Of a stretch of 64,000 nucleotides of DNA, positions 1-10,208 are shown one piece after another (position 1 is the stretch's first letter; each line of letters starts with the position of its first letter). The notes beneath the pieces were generated by a model that had not been told where the DNA came from, ran no database searches, and saw only the letters and a list, made by a program, of their open reading frames with translations. This stretch comes from Promethearchaeota archaeon (GTDB lineage Archaea; Asgardarchaeota; Lokiarchaeia; Sigyniarchaeales; SOKP01). A program made the position numbers and the translations under genes. The stretch covers positions 44,172 through 108,171 of the forward strand of contig JAFGGO010000061.1 of the NCBI GenBank assembly GCA_016930515.1, given 5' to 3'.

Positions 1-125
1 AAACTATCGAACGCATGTTTCGAGAATACGATAACTCCCTTCTAAGCGGTGATTCGAGACGAACAGAACCAAAAAAGTTCGGTGGCAAGAAGGCGAGGGC
101 AAGACGCCAAAAATCATTTAGGTAA
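1..125 (+). CDS. rpsI: Ribosomal protein uS9 (S9p), C-terminal fragment truncated by window edge
   Basis: Frame starting at nt 3 reads TIERMFREYDNSLLSGDSRRTEPKKFGGKKARARRQKSFR-stop; the archaeal/eukaryotic uS9 C-terminus has the form EPKKFGGxxARARxQKSxR. Not in the ORF track (too short). Confidence 0.9.
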   Translation, partial: TIERMFREYDNSLLSGDSRRTEPKKFGGKKARARRQKSFR

Positions 126-172
126 GGCTTGTTATTTCTATTTTGTACAACTCTTTAAATAAATAAAAACAA

Positions 173-1555
173 TTAAATCTCATCTACATGATAGAGATTA
201 ATATTTGTACCTAAATTTTGAAAGTGTTCAATGAAATTAGGATAAGAATCTCCTACAATGTCAGCACGTTTTATTAAAGATGGAGAATCCGCATGCATTG
301 CTGCTACGAAACACGCCATTGCAATTCTATGGTCATCCTCGTGATCTATCTCAGAAGCTTTTAAAGTATTACAGTGATAAACAATCATTTTATTTGATTC
401 TTCTTCAATCTTCACACCCATCTTAGTTAATTCACGAGCCATCACGGCAACACGATCGCTTTCTTTTTTTCGTATGTGGGACAGGTTGTATAATTCGGTA
501 TTTCCTTCGGCAATAGCACCCACGACAGAAAGTATTGGGAAAAGATCGGGTGTTTCGAGGCAATCAATTTTAATTCCGTGTAGTGGATATTTATTTCGAT
601 TACCAATGACGATTACTTGCTTTTTATCGATGTCTACTTCGATGTGCGCACCCATTTCTCGCAATAATTCAATTATTCTTTTATCACCTTGAGAACGCGC
701 GTAATCCATATTTCTGATAACTACCAACGATTCTTCGGTTGTTAACGCCGTTGCGGCGATCACAAATGCTGCAGACGAAAAATCTCCTGGAACTTCATAC
801 ACCCGAGGTCTTATCTGTTGATTGCATGGAACGGAATAAGTTCCTATTCTTTTATCGTCTAATCGTTCGAATACGGTTATTCCAAACGACCTTAAGGCGT
901 CTAAAGTTATTTGTATGTAAGGATAAGAAACCAAGGGCGTGGTTATCTCAATTTCAACATATTTTTGTTCCCCACACGATAATTTCGTTGCCATTATTAG
1001 CAAGGCTGTTATGAATTGGGAGCTTATATCTCCTTTAATCGAGATTTTATCGCACTTTGAACTCGTTCTTTGAATTTTCAAAAGATTTTCCGAAAATTCG
1101 TATTCCCCTCCTACATAATTAAGTGCATTTAACAATTCGGCAATTGGCCGCTTTCGCTTTAAAAACTCTCCCGTAAACGAAAGACCACCTTTAACCAATA
1201 AGGCAAGGGCGCTGAAAATCCGTATAGATGTACCAGAATTCTTGCAATCAATGACTTTCTCAATCGACTTGTACGATGATTGGTCCCTTTTAATCACGAC
1301 TTTGTTATCCGATAGTGGTAAAATATTAACGCCTAAAGATTTTAAAATATCTATAGTCACGCTGACGTCTCCCGAAATCAAGGGATTTTTCACGATTGAA
1401 ACGCCTTCAGCAAAACTAGCTATTATGAACGCCCTATGAGAGTAGCTTTTTGAACCAGGTATGTATATTTCTCCGTTGAGTTTTGGCGTTGGATTAATTA
1501 CAACATCCATCAAATTATTAGTAGGACATTCTACTAAATTAATTTTAGCATTCAT
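173..1555 (-). CDS. aroA: 3-phosphoshikimate 1-carboxyvinyltransferase (EPSP synthase)
   Basis: 460 aa; PGSKSYSHRAFIIA, NSGTSIRIFSAL, GDFSSAAFVIAA, RKKESDRVAVMARELTKMG and DHRIAMA motifs. Confidence 0.95.
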   Translation of the reverse strand: MNAKINLVECPTNNLMDVVINPTPKLNGEIYIPGSKSYSHRAFIIASFAEGVSIVKNPLISGDVSVTIDILKSLGVNILPLSDNKVVIKRDQSSYKSIEKVIDCKNSGTSIRIFSALALLVKGGLSFTGEFLKRKRPIAELLNALNYVGGEYEFSENLLKIQRTSSKCDKISIKGDISSQFITALLIMATKLSCGEQKYVEIEITTPLVSYPYIQITLDALRSFGITVFERLDDKRIGTYSVPCNQQIRPRVYEVPGDFSSAAFVIAATALTTEESLVVIRNMDYARSQGDKRIIELLREMGAHIEVDIDKKQVIVIGNRNKYPLHGIKIDCLETPDLFPILSVVGAIAEGNTELYNLSHIRKKESDRVAVMARELTKMGVKIEEESNKMIVYHCNTLKASEIDHEDDHRIAMACFVAAMHADSPSLIKRADIVGDSYPNFIEHFQNLGTNINLYHVDEI

Positions 1556-1889
1556 TTTGATATGATTAATAATGATAATTATACTTCTTTGAATTAAATC
1601 GAATAAATCAAATTCGCGTCTTTATGTGGTAAGTGTGAATTTTCTTTCTTTTTATATTGCTTCTTTAACCTACTTAAAATAAAATTAACAAATTACTCTT
1701 AATTGGATTTATGTTAGAAATTTGATCTGTTTATATCAAAACATTTTTGAGGATTATTTTCGTGAAGCGAGCTATAAGACGAAAAAGTAATTTCAAATAA
1801 GGACCTATAATAAGAGATTCTAAGGGGAAATTTGAATTTTAGAAAAGAATTACCAGGACATTAAATATAAATGATATGATTTTGATTTA

Positions 1890-3836
1890 CTATCTTTTTG
1901 GAATTTTAATATATTCTCTTAAGCTTTTAAAATTATTCAAATTAAAGTGAGGGAAATACATGGCCTCGGCAAACTCTCGTTGAAATTCGGCTCTCGATGC
2001 TAATTCAAGGTATTTTACTTGTTTGGAAAGATTCAAGGCTTTTTTTCTAAGATCCTTGTTAATCAATAAGTATTGCGCTCCAATACCCGCTGCGTTTCCT
2101 ATTTGAAATATTTTCTCGATAGGAATGTCTGGAATCATGCCAATGAATCTTGCGTTTTCTTTACTTATATAATTTCCGAAAGCTCCGGCCAAGAAGATTT
2201 GCTCGATATTCGCTTTAGATTCTTCTAGTTGATTGAGGTAATTTAGAATGATTTTTGCTCCTGAATAGAAAGCACCTTTAGCCATCTGAATTTGCCTGAC
2301 ATCATCAAGCGATATAGTAATTGCTTTTTTTAAATTCGTGTGTTTTTTCTTCACAACTACGAATTCAGCCCCATTCTCGGTTTCAACAAAATGACCGGTA
2401 TTCAAGAATTCCTTGTTGAAATTACCACTTCTTGTAAGGAGCTTGACCTTTAAAAGTTCCGCAATCAAATCTATCAGGCCCGAACCGCATATTCCAATGG
2501 GATTCTTGTTATAAATGGTGGTATAATCGACTTCGTAAGTCCGGGGATCTATTTTTACCGTGTCTATTGCACCTGCCGCTGCTCTCATACCATTTTTAAT
2601 GTGTGCTCCTTCTAAGGCAGATCCTGCTGCGCAAGAAGATGTTATTATATTTTTCTGGTTTCCCACAATGATCTCTCCGTTCGTTCCTATGTCTATTGCT
2701 AGAGTTAAATCTTCTTCTTGTTCGATTTCAGACGAGATCATGACACCCATGGTATCCGCACCAACGAATCCCGCTATGAGCGGTGCAATATACACATTGC
2801 CAAATGGGCAGATATTCAAGTTTATCTCTCTTGCCTTGATGTTTAGATCGCTTTTAAAGACAGGAACATAGGGACTACGACCGATGTGTATGGGATCCAC
2901 TCCCAAAAAGATGTGGTGCATAACGGGATTTCCCACGACTGATGCCTCGTAAATTTGAGAAGATAATATTCCAACAACAGAACAAGTCTCGTGAATTATG
3001 TCGTTTAAAGCCTTATCAACTGCATCTTTCATTAGGGCAAGACCTTTTTTTTTTTCAATTCCGTAGTAAATACGAGCAATCACATCTTCACCGAAGGCTG
3101 TTTGCGGATTGAGCCGGGAACCGATGGCACGAATCTTGCCATCCTCAAGGTTAATTAAATAACCTACAATAGTTGTTGTCCCTATATCAAATGCAATGCC
3201 ATAATTATCTTCTGTCGTGTTTCCACCTTCACAATCGATGATCTCGCAATCGTTCCAAATGCTCAGCGTGATTTCATGGTTATTTTTTCGCAAAATCGAA
3301 GGAATTTTCCGTAATGATGCCACATTGATCTCTTTTAATGTTTTTAAGCTAGACTTACGAATTAATGAAGCTAAAATCCTTTCAAGATCAGGCAAGGGGG
3401 ATTCCAAGGACGGCTCGTCGACTTTAATATATATTTTTTTTATGGTTGGATTGATTTTGATCTCCCTGTTAATTCCAGATGTGAGTATATTAAAATCTTC
3501 TAAGAGTAATTCATCTGGCAAATATATTCTAACTTTTTGAGGACCTTTGATGGTATTAGCGTTGATTTCTCCATTAATAACGCATTGACAAGCTAACCTC
3601 CAACCATCTTTGAGTTCCTCAACACTAAGATTTTTTTTTTCGGAAGCGGTAGATTGATTCGTGTATTCTAATCCTTTTTCAACCAAAACCTTGCATTTAC
3701 CACAAGAACCCTTTCCACCACAGAAAGATTTTATACTAATCCCAATCTCATGAAGTAATTCAAATGCAGTTTTCCTCCCAGAAAGAAAGACCCTACGAGA
3801 TATGGGTTCGAAATCGATGATAATATTTTTATTCAT
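1890..3836 (-). CDS. 2Fe-2S ferredoxin/ASKHA-domain protein, RACo-like corrinoid reductive activator (DUF4445 type)
   Basis: 648 aa; N-terminal CGGKGSCGKCKVLV 2Fe-2S motif, then YGIAFDIGTTTIVGYLI, LTLAIDIGTNGEIIVGN, SCAAGSALEGAHIKNGMRAAAGAID. Confidence 0.85.
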   Translation of the reverse strand: MNKNIIIDFEPISRRVFLSGRKTAFELLHEIGISIKSFCGGKGSCGKCKVLVEKGLEYTNQSTASEKKNLSVEELKDGWRLACQCVINGEINANTIKGPQKVRIYLPDELLLEDFNILTSGINREIKINPTIKKIYIKVDEPSLESPLPDLERILASLIRKSSLKTLKEINVASLRKIPSILRKNNHEITLSIWNDCEIIDCEGGNTTEDNYGIAFDIGTTTIVGYLINLEDGKIRAIGSRLNPQTAFGEDVIARIYYGIEKKKGLALMKDAVDKALNDIIHETCSVVGILSSQIYEASVVGNPVMHHIFLGVDPIHIGRSPYVPVFKSDLNIKAREINLNICPFGNVYIAPLIAGFVGADTMGVMISSEIEQEEDLTLAIDIGTNGEIIVGNQKNIITSSCAAGSALEGAHIKNGMRAAAGAIDTVKIDPRTYEVDYTTIYNKNPIGICGSGLIDLIAELLKVKLLTRSGNFNKEFLNTGHFVETENGAEFVVVKKKHTNLKKAITISLDDVRQIQMAKGAFYSGAKIILNYLNQLEESKANIEQIFLAGAFGNYISKENARFIGMIPDIPIEKIFQIGNAAGIGAQYLLINKDLRKKALNLSKQVKYLELASRAEFQREFAEAMYFPHFNLNNFKSLREYIKIPKR

Positions 3837-3972
3837 CAGCTTTGGAAATGAACCTTTTGAATTTGAATTTACCTACTATAAAAACGATATTAATTACTTC
3901 GCAGGAAAGTGAAGTTTTTTTTAAATGACATCTATTCTTAAAATAGAATTAATAAAAATTCGAGTTTGAGCA

Positions 3973-5082
3973 ATGGGAGACAATACAATTGGGACGAGAT
4001 TTAAAATCACTTCTTTTGGAGAAAGCCACGGAAAGGTCGTTGGGATTGTGATTGACGGAACCCCTGCTGGGTTAGAGCTTGACATTAATTTCTTACTTTC
4101 TGAGCTTGAAAAAAGAAAAACAAGTCAGTCAAGTTTAACAACAAGTAGGGAAGAACCTGATATCCCCGAAATATTATCGGGAATGCTTGATGGTAAAACA
4201 ACAGGAGCCCCCATATGCTTGATCATACATAATAAAGATGTAGATTCTTCAAAATACGAGAAATATAAGGATTTTTTGAGACCGTCCCAAATTGACTATT
4301 CTTTATTAAAAAAGCAAGGGGGTTTTGGCGATTTTAGGGGATCAGGGCGATTCTCGGGAAGGTTAACGGCAGGTTTTGTCATGGCGGGGGCAATTGCAAA
4401 GCAAGTATTACAAAAATACGGCATTTCCGTCTTCTCCTACACTAAACGCATTGGAACCATTAGCGACGAAACAGTTTATGATGTAAGAAATCTTTACAAC
4501 TTGTTTGAATTAAGAGAAAATTCCTTAGTGAGAGCTTTAGACCACGAATTGTCTAAAAAAATGGAGAATTCGATAAAAAAAGTTAAATTGGAAAAGGATT
4601 CACTAGGAGGAGTTATTAAATGTGTTGTTTCAGGATTGCCCGAGGGTGTTGGGGGCCCAATGTTTAACAGCATCGAATCAAACTTGGCAAAAGCCATTTT
4701 TTCGATCCCTGCGGTCAAGGGAATAGAATTTGGGGCAGGATTTAAAGCCACTACGATGAAAGGTTCTGAACACAACGATCCCTGGGTCGTTAAGGATGGA
4801 AAAATAACAACTTTAAAAAATGATTCGGGAGGCATTATTGGAGGTATTTCTATAGGTACACCTATAGAATTTAATGTTGGTTTTAAACCCACACCAACAA
4901 TTGGAAAGTTACAAAAAACAGTGAGGCTCAGCACGATGGAACCCGTTGAAATGGCATTTTCCGGTAGGCATGATCCTTGCATCGTGCCTAGAGCTGTTGT
5001 AGTTGTCGAAGCGATGACCGCAATTGTAATTCTTGACTTCTTGTTACTTGAAGGAAAGATACCTACGGTCTTGAAACCCTAA
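3973..5082 (+). CDS. aroC: Chorismate synthase
   Basis: 369 aa; MGDNTIGTRFKITSFGESHGKVVGIVIDGTPAG, GGFGDFRGSGRFSGRLTAGFVMAGAIAKQ, SGRHDPCIVPRAVVVVEAM. Confidence 0.95.
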   Translation: MGDNTIGTRFKITSFGESHGKVVGIVIDGTPAGLELDINFLLSELEKRKTSQSSLTTSREEPDIPEILSGMLDGKTTGAPICLIIHNKDVDSSKYEKYKDFLRPSQIDYSLLKKQGGFGDFRGSGRFSGRLTAGFVMAGAIAKQVLQKYGISVFSYTKRIGTISDETVYDVRNLYNLFELRENSLVRALDHELSKKMENSIKKVKLEKDSLGGVIKCVVSGLPEGVGGPMFNSIESNLAKAIFSIPAVKGIEFGAGFKATTMKGSEHNDPWVVKDGKITTLKNDSGGIIGGISIGTPIEFNVGFKPTPTIGKLQKTVRLSTMEPVEMAFSGRHDPCIVPRAVVVVEAMTAIVILDFLLLEGKIPTVLKP

Positions 5083-5095
5083 CTGTGGATAGTAA

Positions 5096-5392
5096 TTGTT
5101 AGTAAAATGTTTTTCAAGCATAAATCATAAAAGTGGAATAAAAAAGGTTGATAATCTTGCGATAAAAGAAGTTCATAGAATAAGTCAATTGAATTATAGA
5201 TGCTCGTTTGAACTATGTGTGTTTTACGATAATGGAAGCTTGAAAACAATCGATGGTATATTGGATTTTAAATATTATCTTTATAAAAAAAGATCACTAA
5301 GGGTCTTTAATTGGGCGAAATTTACGATTATCGAGAAAAGAAAGAAAATTCTGAAGAATAAACTCGTTAATTTATTCATAATTTTCAGATAA
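5096..5392 (+). CDS. Small hypothetical protein
   Basis: 98-aa ORF in the aroC-downstream gap; no recognised motif, could be spurious. Confidence 0.25.
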   Translation: MLVKCFSSINHKSGIKKVDNLAIKEVHRISQLNYRCSFELCVFYDNGSLKTIDGILDFKYYLYKKRSLRVFNWAKFTIIEKRKKILKNKLVNLFIIFR

Positions 5393-5447
5393 TTTTTATA
5401 CATTCAGAACCTTAATAAATATTAAAAAAAAATTGGAAATGTAAAAG

Positions 5448-5675
5448 ATGAGCAAAAAAATCGATACTAGTGGTCAATTTATTGAATTTTACAAGAAAAA
5501 AGGAGATTATCTCGTTGAACTTTCGAACAACCATCTCATGAACAAGGAATATAAAAAATCTCTTGAATTGTTAAGTCAAGCTTTCGCAATGTACGAAAAA
5601 GGCGGAGCAAACGAATTAGCGGAACAAACAAAAGCTAAATTTAATGAAATTAAGGCCAAATATTTTAAAAAATAA
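5448..5675 (+). CDS. Small TPR-like helical protein
   Basis: 75 aa; KKGDYLVELSNNHLMNKEYKKSLELLSQAFAMYEKGG resembles a single TPR-like helical hairpin. Confidence 0.6.
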   Translation: MSKKIDTSGQFIEFYKKKGDYLVELSNNHLMNKEYKKSLELLSQAFAMYEKGGANELAEQTKAKFNEIKAKYFKK

Positions 5676-5676
5676 A

Positions 5677-6162
5677 TTAATCTTCCATATCACTCAAATG
5701 GATTTTAATTTTTTCGATATGTGAACCTTTCCAGTAGATTTTATTACAATTTGGATTTGAGCAAGTAAAAAATTCGTTGTAAGAACGATATGTCTCTGGT
5801 TTGATTATGTCTTTTATAGCATCTTTCTTTAGAATTTTTTTTAGTAAAGAATTGCAAGCTGAGCACCTAGCTTTTTCTATTGAAAAATCTAATTTCAGAC
5901 CTAACATTTCTTTGAGATAAATTAGATTTTTATAAGGATCCAATTCTTCTAGGTAAATACAACTTTTACCAGCTCTTTTAAAAAAAGGAAGGTCTCGAGT
6001 AAGAATAATTCTATTAGATTTTAGCGCAAATTCAAGAAGTTTGGAATCTGGAGCAGAAGGTTCGACCTGTTCGGCATAAATTGTATCAAATCCAAATATT
6101 CTTAACAATCGAGCGAGTTTCCCGACCATCGCATCGCATAAAAAAGTCACTTCCTCGGTCAT
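5677..6162 (-). CDS. Mut7-C (DUF82) PIN-like RNase domain protein with zinc ribbon
   Basis: 161 aa; FLCDAMVGKLARLLRIFGFDTIYA, RIILTRDLPFFKRA, CxxC pairs (CSACNSLL, CSNPNCNKIYWKGSH). Confidence 0.85.
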   Translation of the reverse strand: MTEEVTFLCDAMVGKLARLLRIFGFDTIYAEQVEPSAPDSKLLEFALKSNRIILTRDLPFFKRAGKSCIYLEELDPYKNLIYLKEMLGLKLDFSIEKARCSACNSLLKKILKKDAIKDIIKPETYRSYNEFFTCSNPNCNKIYWKGSHIEKIKIHLSDMED

Positions 6163-6274
6163 GATAATAATACTTATTTTTCAGATTTAAGTTAAAAAAT
6201 ATAACTTCAAATTTAATGATAATGACGGAAATTTATGATATATCTTGATATAGGATAATTGATTTTTATTAATT

Positions 6275-6826
6275 ATGGAATTAAGGATGAATGATCTCGT
6301 TGAAAAAGCCGTCAACTTTCATGGCCATCTATGTCCTGGTCTATTAATAGGAGTTCTTGCGTCTAAATATGTGCTTGAGCACGGTAACGATTTTTCCCTG
6401 GACGAAGAACTTGCCGCGATTGTAGAAAACGATAACTGTAGTGTTGATGCCCTTCAAGCATTACTTGGAACCACATTTGGGAAAGGAAATCTAATATTCC
6501 GCGATTATGGAAAAAATAATTATACAATTTTCAATCGAACGAATAATAAAGTAATGAAACTAAGCGTTAAAGCCAGGAATTTTGGACAAGCAACACTCAC
6601 AAGGGAGGAACGACTCGAACAGCTATTAAAATCCTCACCAGAAGAGATATTTGAAATAACATATTCAGCTGAAATTCCTCCCGAGAAAGCTCATATACAC
6701 GAATCCATCAAATGTGATAATTGTGGAGAGCCTACGATGAGCACTCGGATACGGGAATTGAGAGAGAAAAGAGTATGCATTCCGTGTTACGAGAAGTTGA
6801 ATATGGGAGTTTTTGATATTAAATAA
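6275..6826 (+). CDS. FmdE-family protein (formylmethanofuran dehydrogenase subunit E-like) with C-terminal zinc ribbon
   Basis: 183 aa; KAVNFHGHLCPGLLIGVLASKYVLE, ENDNCSVDALQALLGTTFGKGNLIFRDYGKN, C-terminal CDNCGEPTM...CIPCYEKL. Confidence 0.85.
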   Translation: MELRMNDLVEKAVNFHGHLCPGLLIGVLASKYVLEHGNDFSLDEELAAIVENDNCSVDALQALLGTTFGKGNLIFRDYGKNNYTIFNRTNNKVMKLSVKARNFGQATLTREERLEQLLKSSPEEIFEITYSAEIPPEKAHIHESIKCDNCGEPTMSTRIRELREKRVCIPCYEKLNMGVFDIK

Positions 6827-6930
6827 TTCTAATATACATAAAAAATAGGATCCTGACTTTATGAAAGCGTTTATCCAATGTCGAAATTTTTTAAACTCTT
6901 ATTTAATTACTAAAATTAATTAAGTTTTAG

Positions 6931-7401
6931 ATGACCTTTAATGGACACCTTCTCAATATGATAATTCGCGAGTTTTCCGAAAAAGATATCGATGAAATAA
7001 CCGTCTTGATGAAAAAACTTTGTATGCTCAAGGGACAAGAGTTCGACGAAAGCCGGTGGAGAGATAGCGTGGAAAACAGGCTAAGAAAAGATTCGAAATT
7101 AAAGGTCGTCATCGCATTCAATAAAGACACTGAAGAAGTCTTGGGAATGGCTCACTTTTCAGTCAGGAACACGGAAAAAGGTTTTCAAATAGGCGTTATC
7201 TCAAATCTTATCGTTATTGAAGAAAAACGACGAGAAGGAATTGGAGAGAGTTTAATGAGAAAAGGCATAGAATATTTTAGAGAGAACCACATAAATTCCG
7301 TGAGACTTGCGCTTAAATCTACTTTAGATAACGCAGCAAAAAAATTATTTCTTAAACTCGGTTTTGAACCGATTTTTATGATTTACGAACTAAAACTATA
7401 A
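6931..7401 (+). CDS. GNAT-family N-acetyltransferase
   Basis: 156 aa; MIIREFSEKDIDEITVLMKKL...VISNLIVIEEKRREGIGESLMRKGIEYFRE acetyl-CoA binding motif. Likely start at 6958 (MIIREF). Confidence 0.85.
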   Translation: MTFNGHLLNMIIREFSEKDIDEITVLMKKLCMLKGQEFDESRWRDSVENRLRKDSKLKVVIAFNKDTEEVLGMAHFSVRNTEKGFQIGVISNLIVIEEKRREGIGESLMRKGIEYFRENHINSVRLALKSTLDNAAKKLFLKLGFEPIFMIYELKL

Positions 7402-7455
7402 TGAAAACATAATTAAATAATAATAACTTCATACTACAAATAAGAGGATACGACT

Positions 7456-8682
7456 ATGATAAAAGAAATTAAAAAAGGAAACACCTTCGTTGTTAGAGGT
7501 GCAACGCGAGTTAAGTTACTTGAAGGTGAATTGGAAGTTCTTGGAAAAGACATATTGCCGGGTAAGGAAGACGTTCCAACGGACGAGTCTGAATCAAGCG
7601 AAGGGATAGTCATCGTTCCAAGCGCATTGTCATTTCCATTATTCGCAACAAAAAATTCAAAACTTGAAATTTTTACAAGTAGTGATGAGAATATTGAATT
7701 AGTAAGTGAAAATTCCATCCCTCTTGAATGGAAAAAAATTAAAGATAATTTGATCGAAAAAATCAAGAATTACGAAAGTACAAAGCCTCTAAAAATAATG
7801 GTCCTGGGAATTAGTAGTGGTAAAACAACCTTAATAAAATATCTCGCCAATAATTTCATAAGAGAGGGACTTCAAGGCGGGTATTTAGATAGCGATTTGG
7901 GGCAACAAATTTTACTCCCAACCACCCTCATGGTGGGCTTGATAGACAAACCGTTCATAAACCTCAAGGAAATTGGCGAAGAAAAGAGATATTTTGTTGG
8001 AGCGACCTTTCCAAAAGGAAACCTCAAGTTTATCGTATCTCATTACACGAATGCCATGATTGAAGAATTCTCTAAAAATCACAAAAATCTCAAGTATATA
8101 TTGATTGATACGGACGGATGGGTAAAAACCGAAGCAGGATGTGTTTACAAAAGTTATTTCGTGAAGAAAGTCGATCCAGACATTCTAATCGTGTTTTTTG
8201 ACAAGGAGATCGAAGAATACGATAAAATTCTTTCCAATGCAAAGGAAAGAAAGGATAGGAATGTCATCTTGATAAACGAGAAAAACAAGTATTTCTACGA
8301 AAAATCCAAAGAAGAACGAAGGTTTCTCCGTCAAAGTCGATTTGCTCAGGTTTTTGAAAACTTTCAGAAAATTACCATCCCTTTAAGAGATTTAATATTT
8401 ATAAAACGTGATTACGATACCGAAAAAGACGAAGTTATTGAAGTTGAGTTAGGTCTTAAGAATTTAGTGAGCCTTCCATACCATTATGTAATCGTGGGAT
8501 TATTAGATGCTAATTCAAGCTTGTTAAATGTTGCGTTGCTTTTTACCGTAAACATTGAAAAAGGATACGCTTTGATTTTTACAGATCTTTCATACAAAGA
8601 ACAGAGAAAGATAAAAAAGATCTTGCTCGGAAGCTTGAGACTTTCCATAAAAGGAAACCATCAAGGATACCTTTATTTGTAG
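7456..8682 (+). CDS. Clp1/Grc3-like polynucleotide 5'-hydroxyl kinase
   Basis: 408 aa; P-loop IMVLGISSGKTTLIKYLANNF followed by GGYLDSDLGQQILLPTTLMVGLID and ILIDTDGWV. Confidence 0.8.
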   Translation: MIKEIKKGNTFVVRGATRVKLLEGELEVLGKDILPGKEDVPTDESESSEGIVIVPSALSFPLFATKNSKLEIFTSSDENIELVSENSIPLEWKKIKDNLIEKIKNYESTKPLKIMVLGISSGKTTLIKYLANNFIREGLQGGYLDSDLGQQILLPTTLMVGLIDKPFINLKEIGEEKRYFVGATFPKGNLKFIVSHYTNAMIEEFSKNHKNLKYILIDTDGWVKTEAGCVYKSYFVKKVDPDILIVFFDKEIEEYDKILSNAKERKDRNVILINEKNKYFYEKSKEERRFLRQSRFAQVFENFQKITIPLRDLIFIKRDYDTEKDEVIEVELGLKNLVSLPYHYVIVGLLDANSSLLNVALLFTVNIEKGYALIFTDLSYKEQRKIKKILLGSLRLSIKGNHQGYLYL

Positions 8683-8735
8683 GTATATTCTTTACTAATA
8701 CAAACTGATCTTTTTGGATTGGATTTGATGTTCTA

Positions 8736-10208
8736 ATGGACGAGAATAAGCTCTTGAAATTCGTAGAACTCATGTCAAAAAACATCTCTGATTCTGATCT
8801 CGAATTAGTTAATTTGGGATCTTCCTTAGGATTGGATTTAGTTTCGTTTCGAGAACTCAGAGAATCTCAAGAAGACGATTTCGTCGATAAAATAAGGTCT
8901 AAAGCTCTTAAAATCATGAAAAAAAACGGAGATAATCTTTTGAGCAATAAAGACTTGTTCTACGCAGGGAGCATAGATTTCATGGTTTCTGACGAACCCG
9001 GAGGAAAAAAGTTTTTCCTTCTTGAAACGAATGGTGGGAGCAATAGGGGGCTTTCGATTCTTTCAAATAAGCAACAATCCATCATGTACAACGGTTATTT
9101 TAAGGCCATTGAGCAAGCTATCGAGAGCAATAAGAGAGGAGACGGTAGGATTTTATGTTTAGTCGGTGTTCCGATAAATGACGGATTAATTCACGAAAAA
9201 GTGATCATGCTCGATTATTTGAGAAAAAAAATCAGGGAGAAAGGAATGAGCGTGAAAATATACAATGTAAACAATTTTTCTAGCGATTTTGAAGTCGAGG
9301 TGGCTTTCTTGATTGCTGATTACAACCAATTGTCTACCACGATCTCCTTCATAGATAATTGGGTGGTTTTTAAGGAACACGCCAGAGTTTCGGTTTTAAT
9401 CGGAGATGGAATTGCTCGAAGGCTCCACGACGAGGCTTTTTCTATGTTAATACTAGAAGATTTCAGGAAGATAAATTCAATTATCATAAATCCCGTCTTT
9501 AGGATAACCGATGATAAGTCTCTTACCTACTTGGCCAGCCATTTTGCTAGGAATGAGTTGGAAAAATACGATCTGAAGTACCTTCATTTTACAAAAGCAA
9601 ATACAGAAGAAGAATTAATAGAAAAACTCAAGCACTTGTTAAAAAAATATAATAAACCCTTTATCATCAAACCAAACGGTGGTTCTGGTGGGGCAGGAGT
9701 TGTTCCTATAGGTCCCGAACAGGATTTTAACGAACTTCAAAACTTGATAGAAAAAAGTAAATCCGAATTTTTTTCAAAATTCATGAAGAATAGGAACCCT
9801 TACCCGTATACAATACAAGAAATGGCTCAATTCTCTCTTATTTGCCCACCTTGGAAGATAGATAAAATGGAAAAGCACACTTTTGATGTGAGAATTTACA
9901 TGTCACAAGATAAAGACGGTATCATCATCCCCATAGGGGGTCTTGCGAGAATTGCCCGCAAAACATATCACGGTACTCTTGATAAGGAAGAGTTTGTAGT
10001 AAACCTCTCTGGTTTTAACGGAGAAATCGAAGTGTTTCGCGGTAGAGGTATTTCAAAAAAGAACGCTGAAATTCTGGATTTAAATAAGAAAGACCTCGTG
10101 AAGATCTTTTCTATAGGTTGTATTCTTTTCGCAAGCATGGCAAATAACTACAAAAAAATAATATCATTTAACGATTGGGACAAGTTGATTGGTCAAGATG
10201 AATGTTAG
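8736..10208 (+). CDS. ATP-grasp fold ligase of unknown substrate
   Basis: 490 aa; KPFIIKPNGGSGGAGVVPI and HTFDVRIYM ATP-grasp-like segments. Confidence 0.75.
   Translation: MDENKLLKFVELMSKNISDSDLELVNLGSSLGLDLVSFRELRESQEDDFVDKIRSKALKIMKKNGDNLLSNKDLFYAGSIDFMVSDEPGGKKFFLLETNGGSNRGLSILSNKQQSIMYNGYFKAIEQAIESNKRGDGRILCLVGVPINDGLIHEKVIMLDYLRKKIREKGMSVKIYNVNNFSSDFEVEVAFLIADYNQLSTTISFIDNWVVFKEHARVSVLIGDGIARRLHDEAFSMLILEDFRKINSIIINPVFRITDDKSLTYLASHFARNELEKYDLKYLHFTKANTEEELIEKLKHLLKKYNKPFIIKPNGGSGGAGVVPIGPEQDFNELQNLIEKSKSEFFSKFMKNRNPYPYTIQEMAQFSLICPPWKIDKMEKHTFDVRIYMSQDKDGIIIPIGGLARIARKTYHGTLDKEEFVVNLSGFNGEIEVFRGRGISKKNAEILDLNKKDLVKIFSIGCILFASMANNYKKIISFNDWDKLIGQDEC

Noticed and set aside
4494-4982. 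162-aa - strand ORF within aroC
   Set aside because: Antisense shadow of chorismate synthase.
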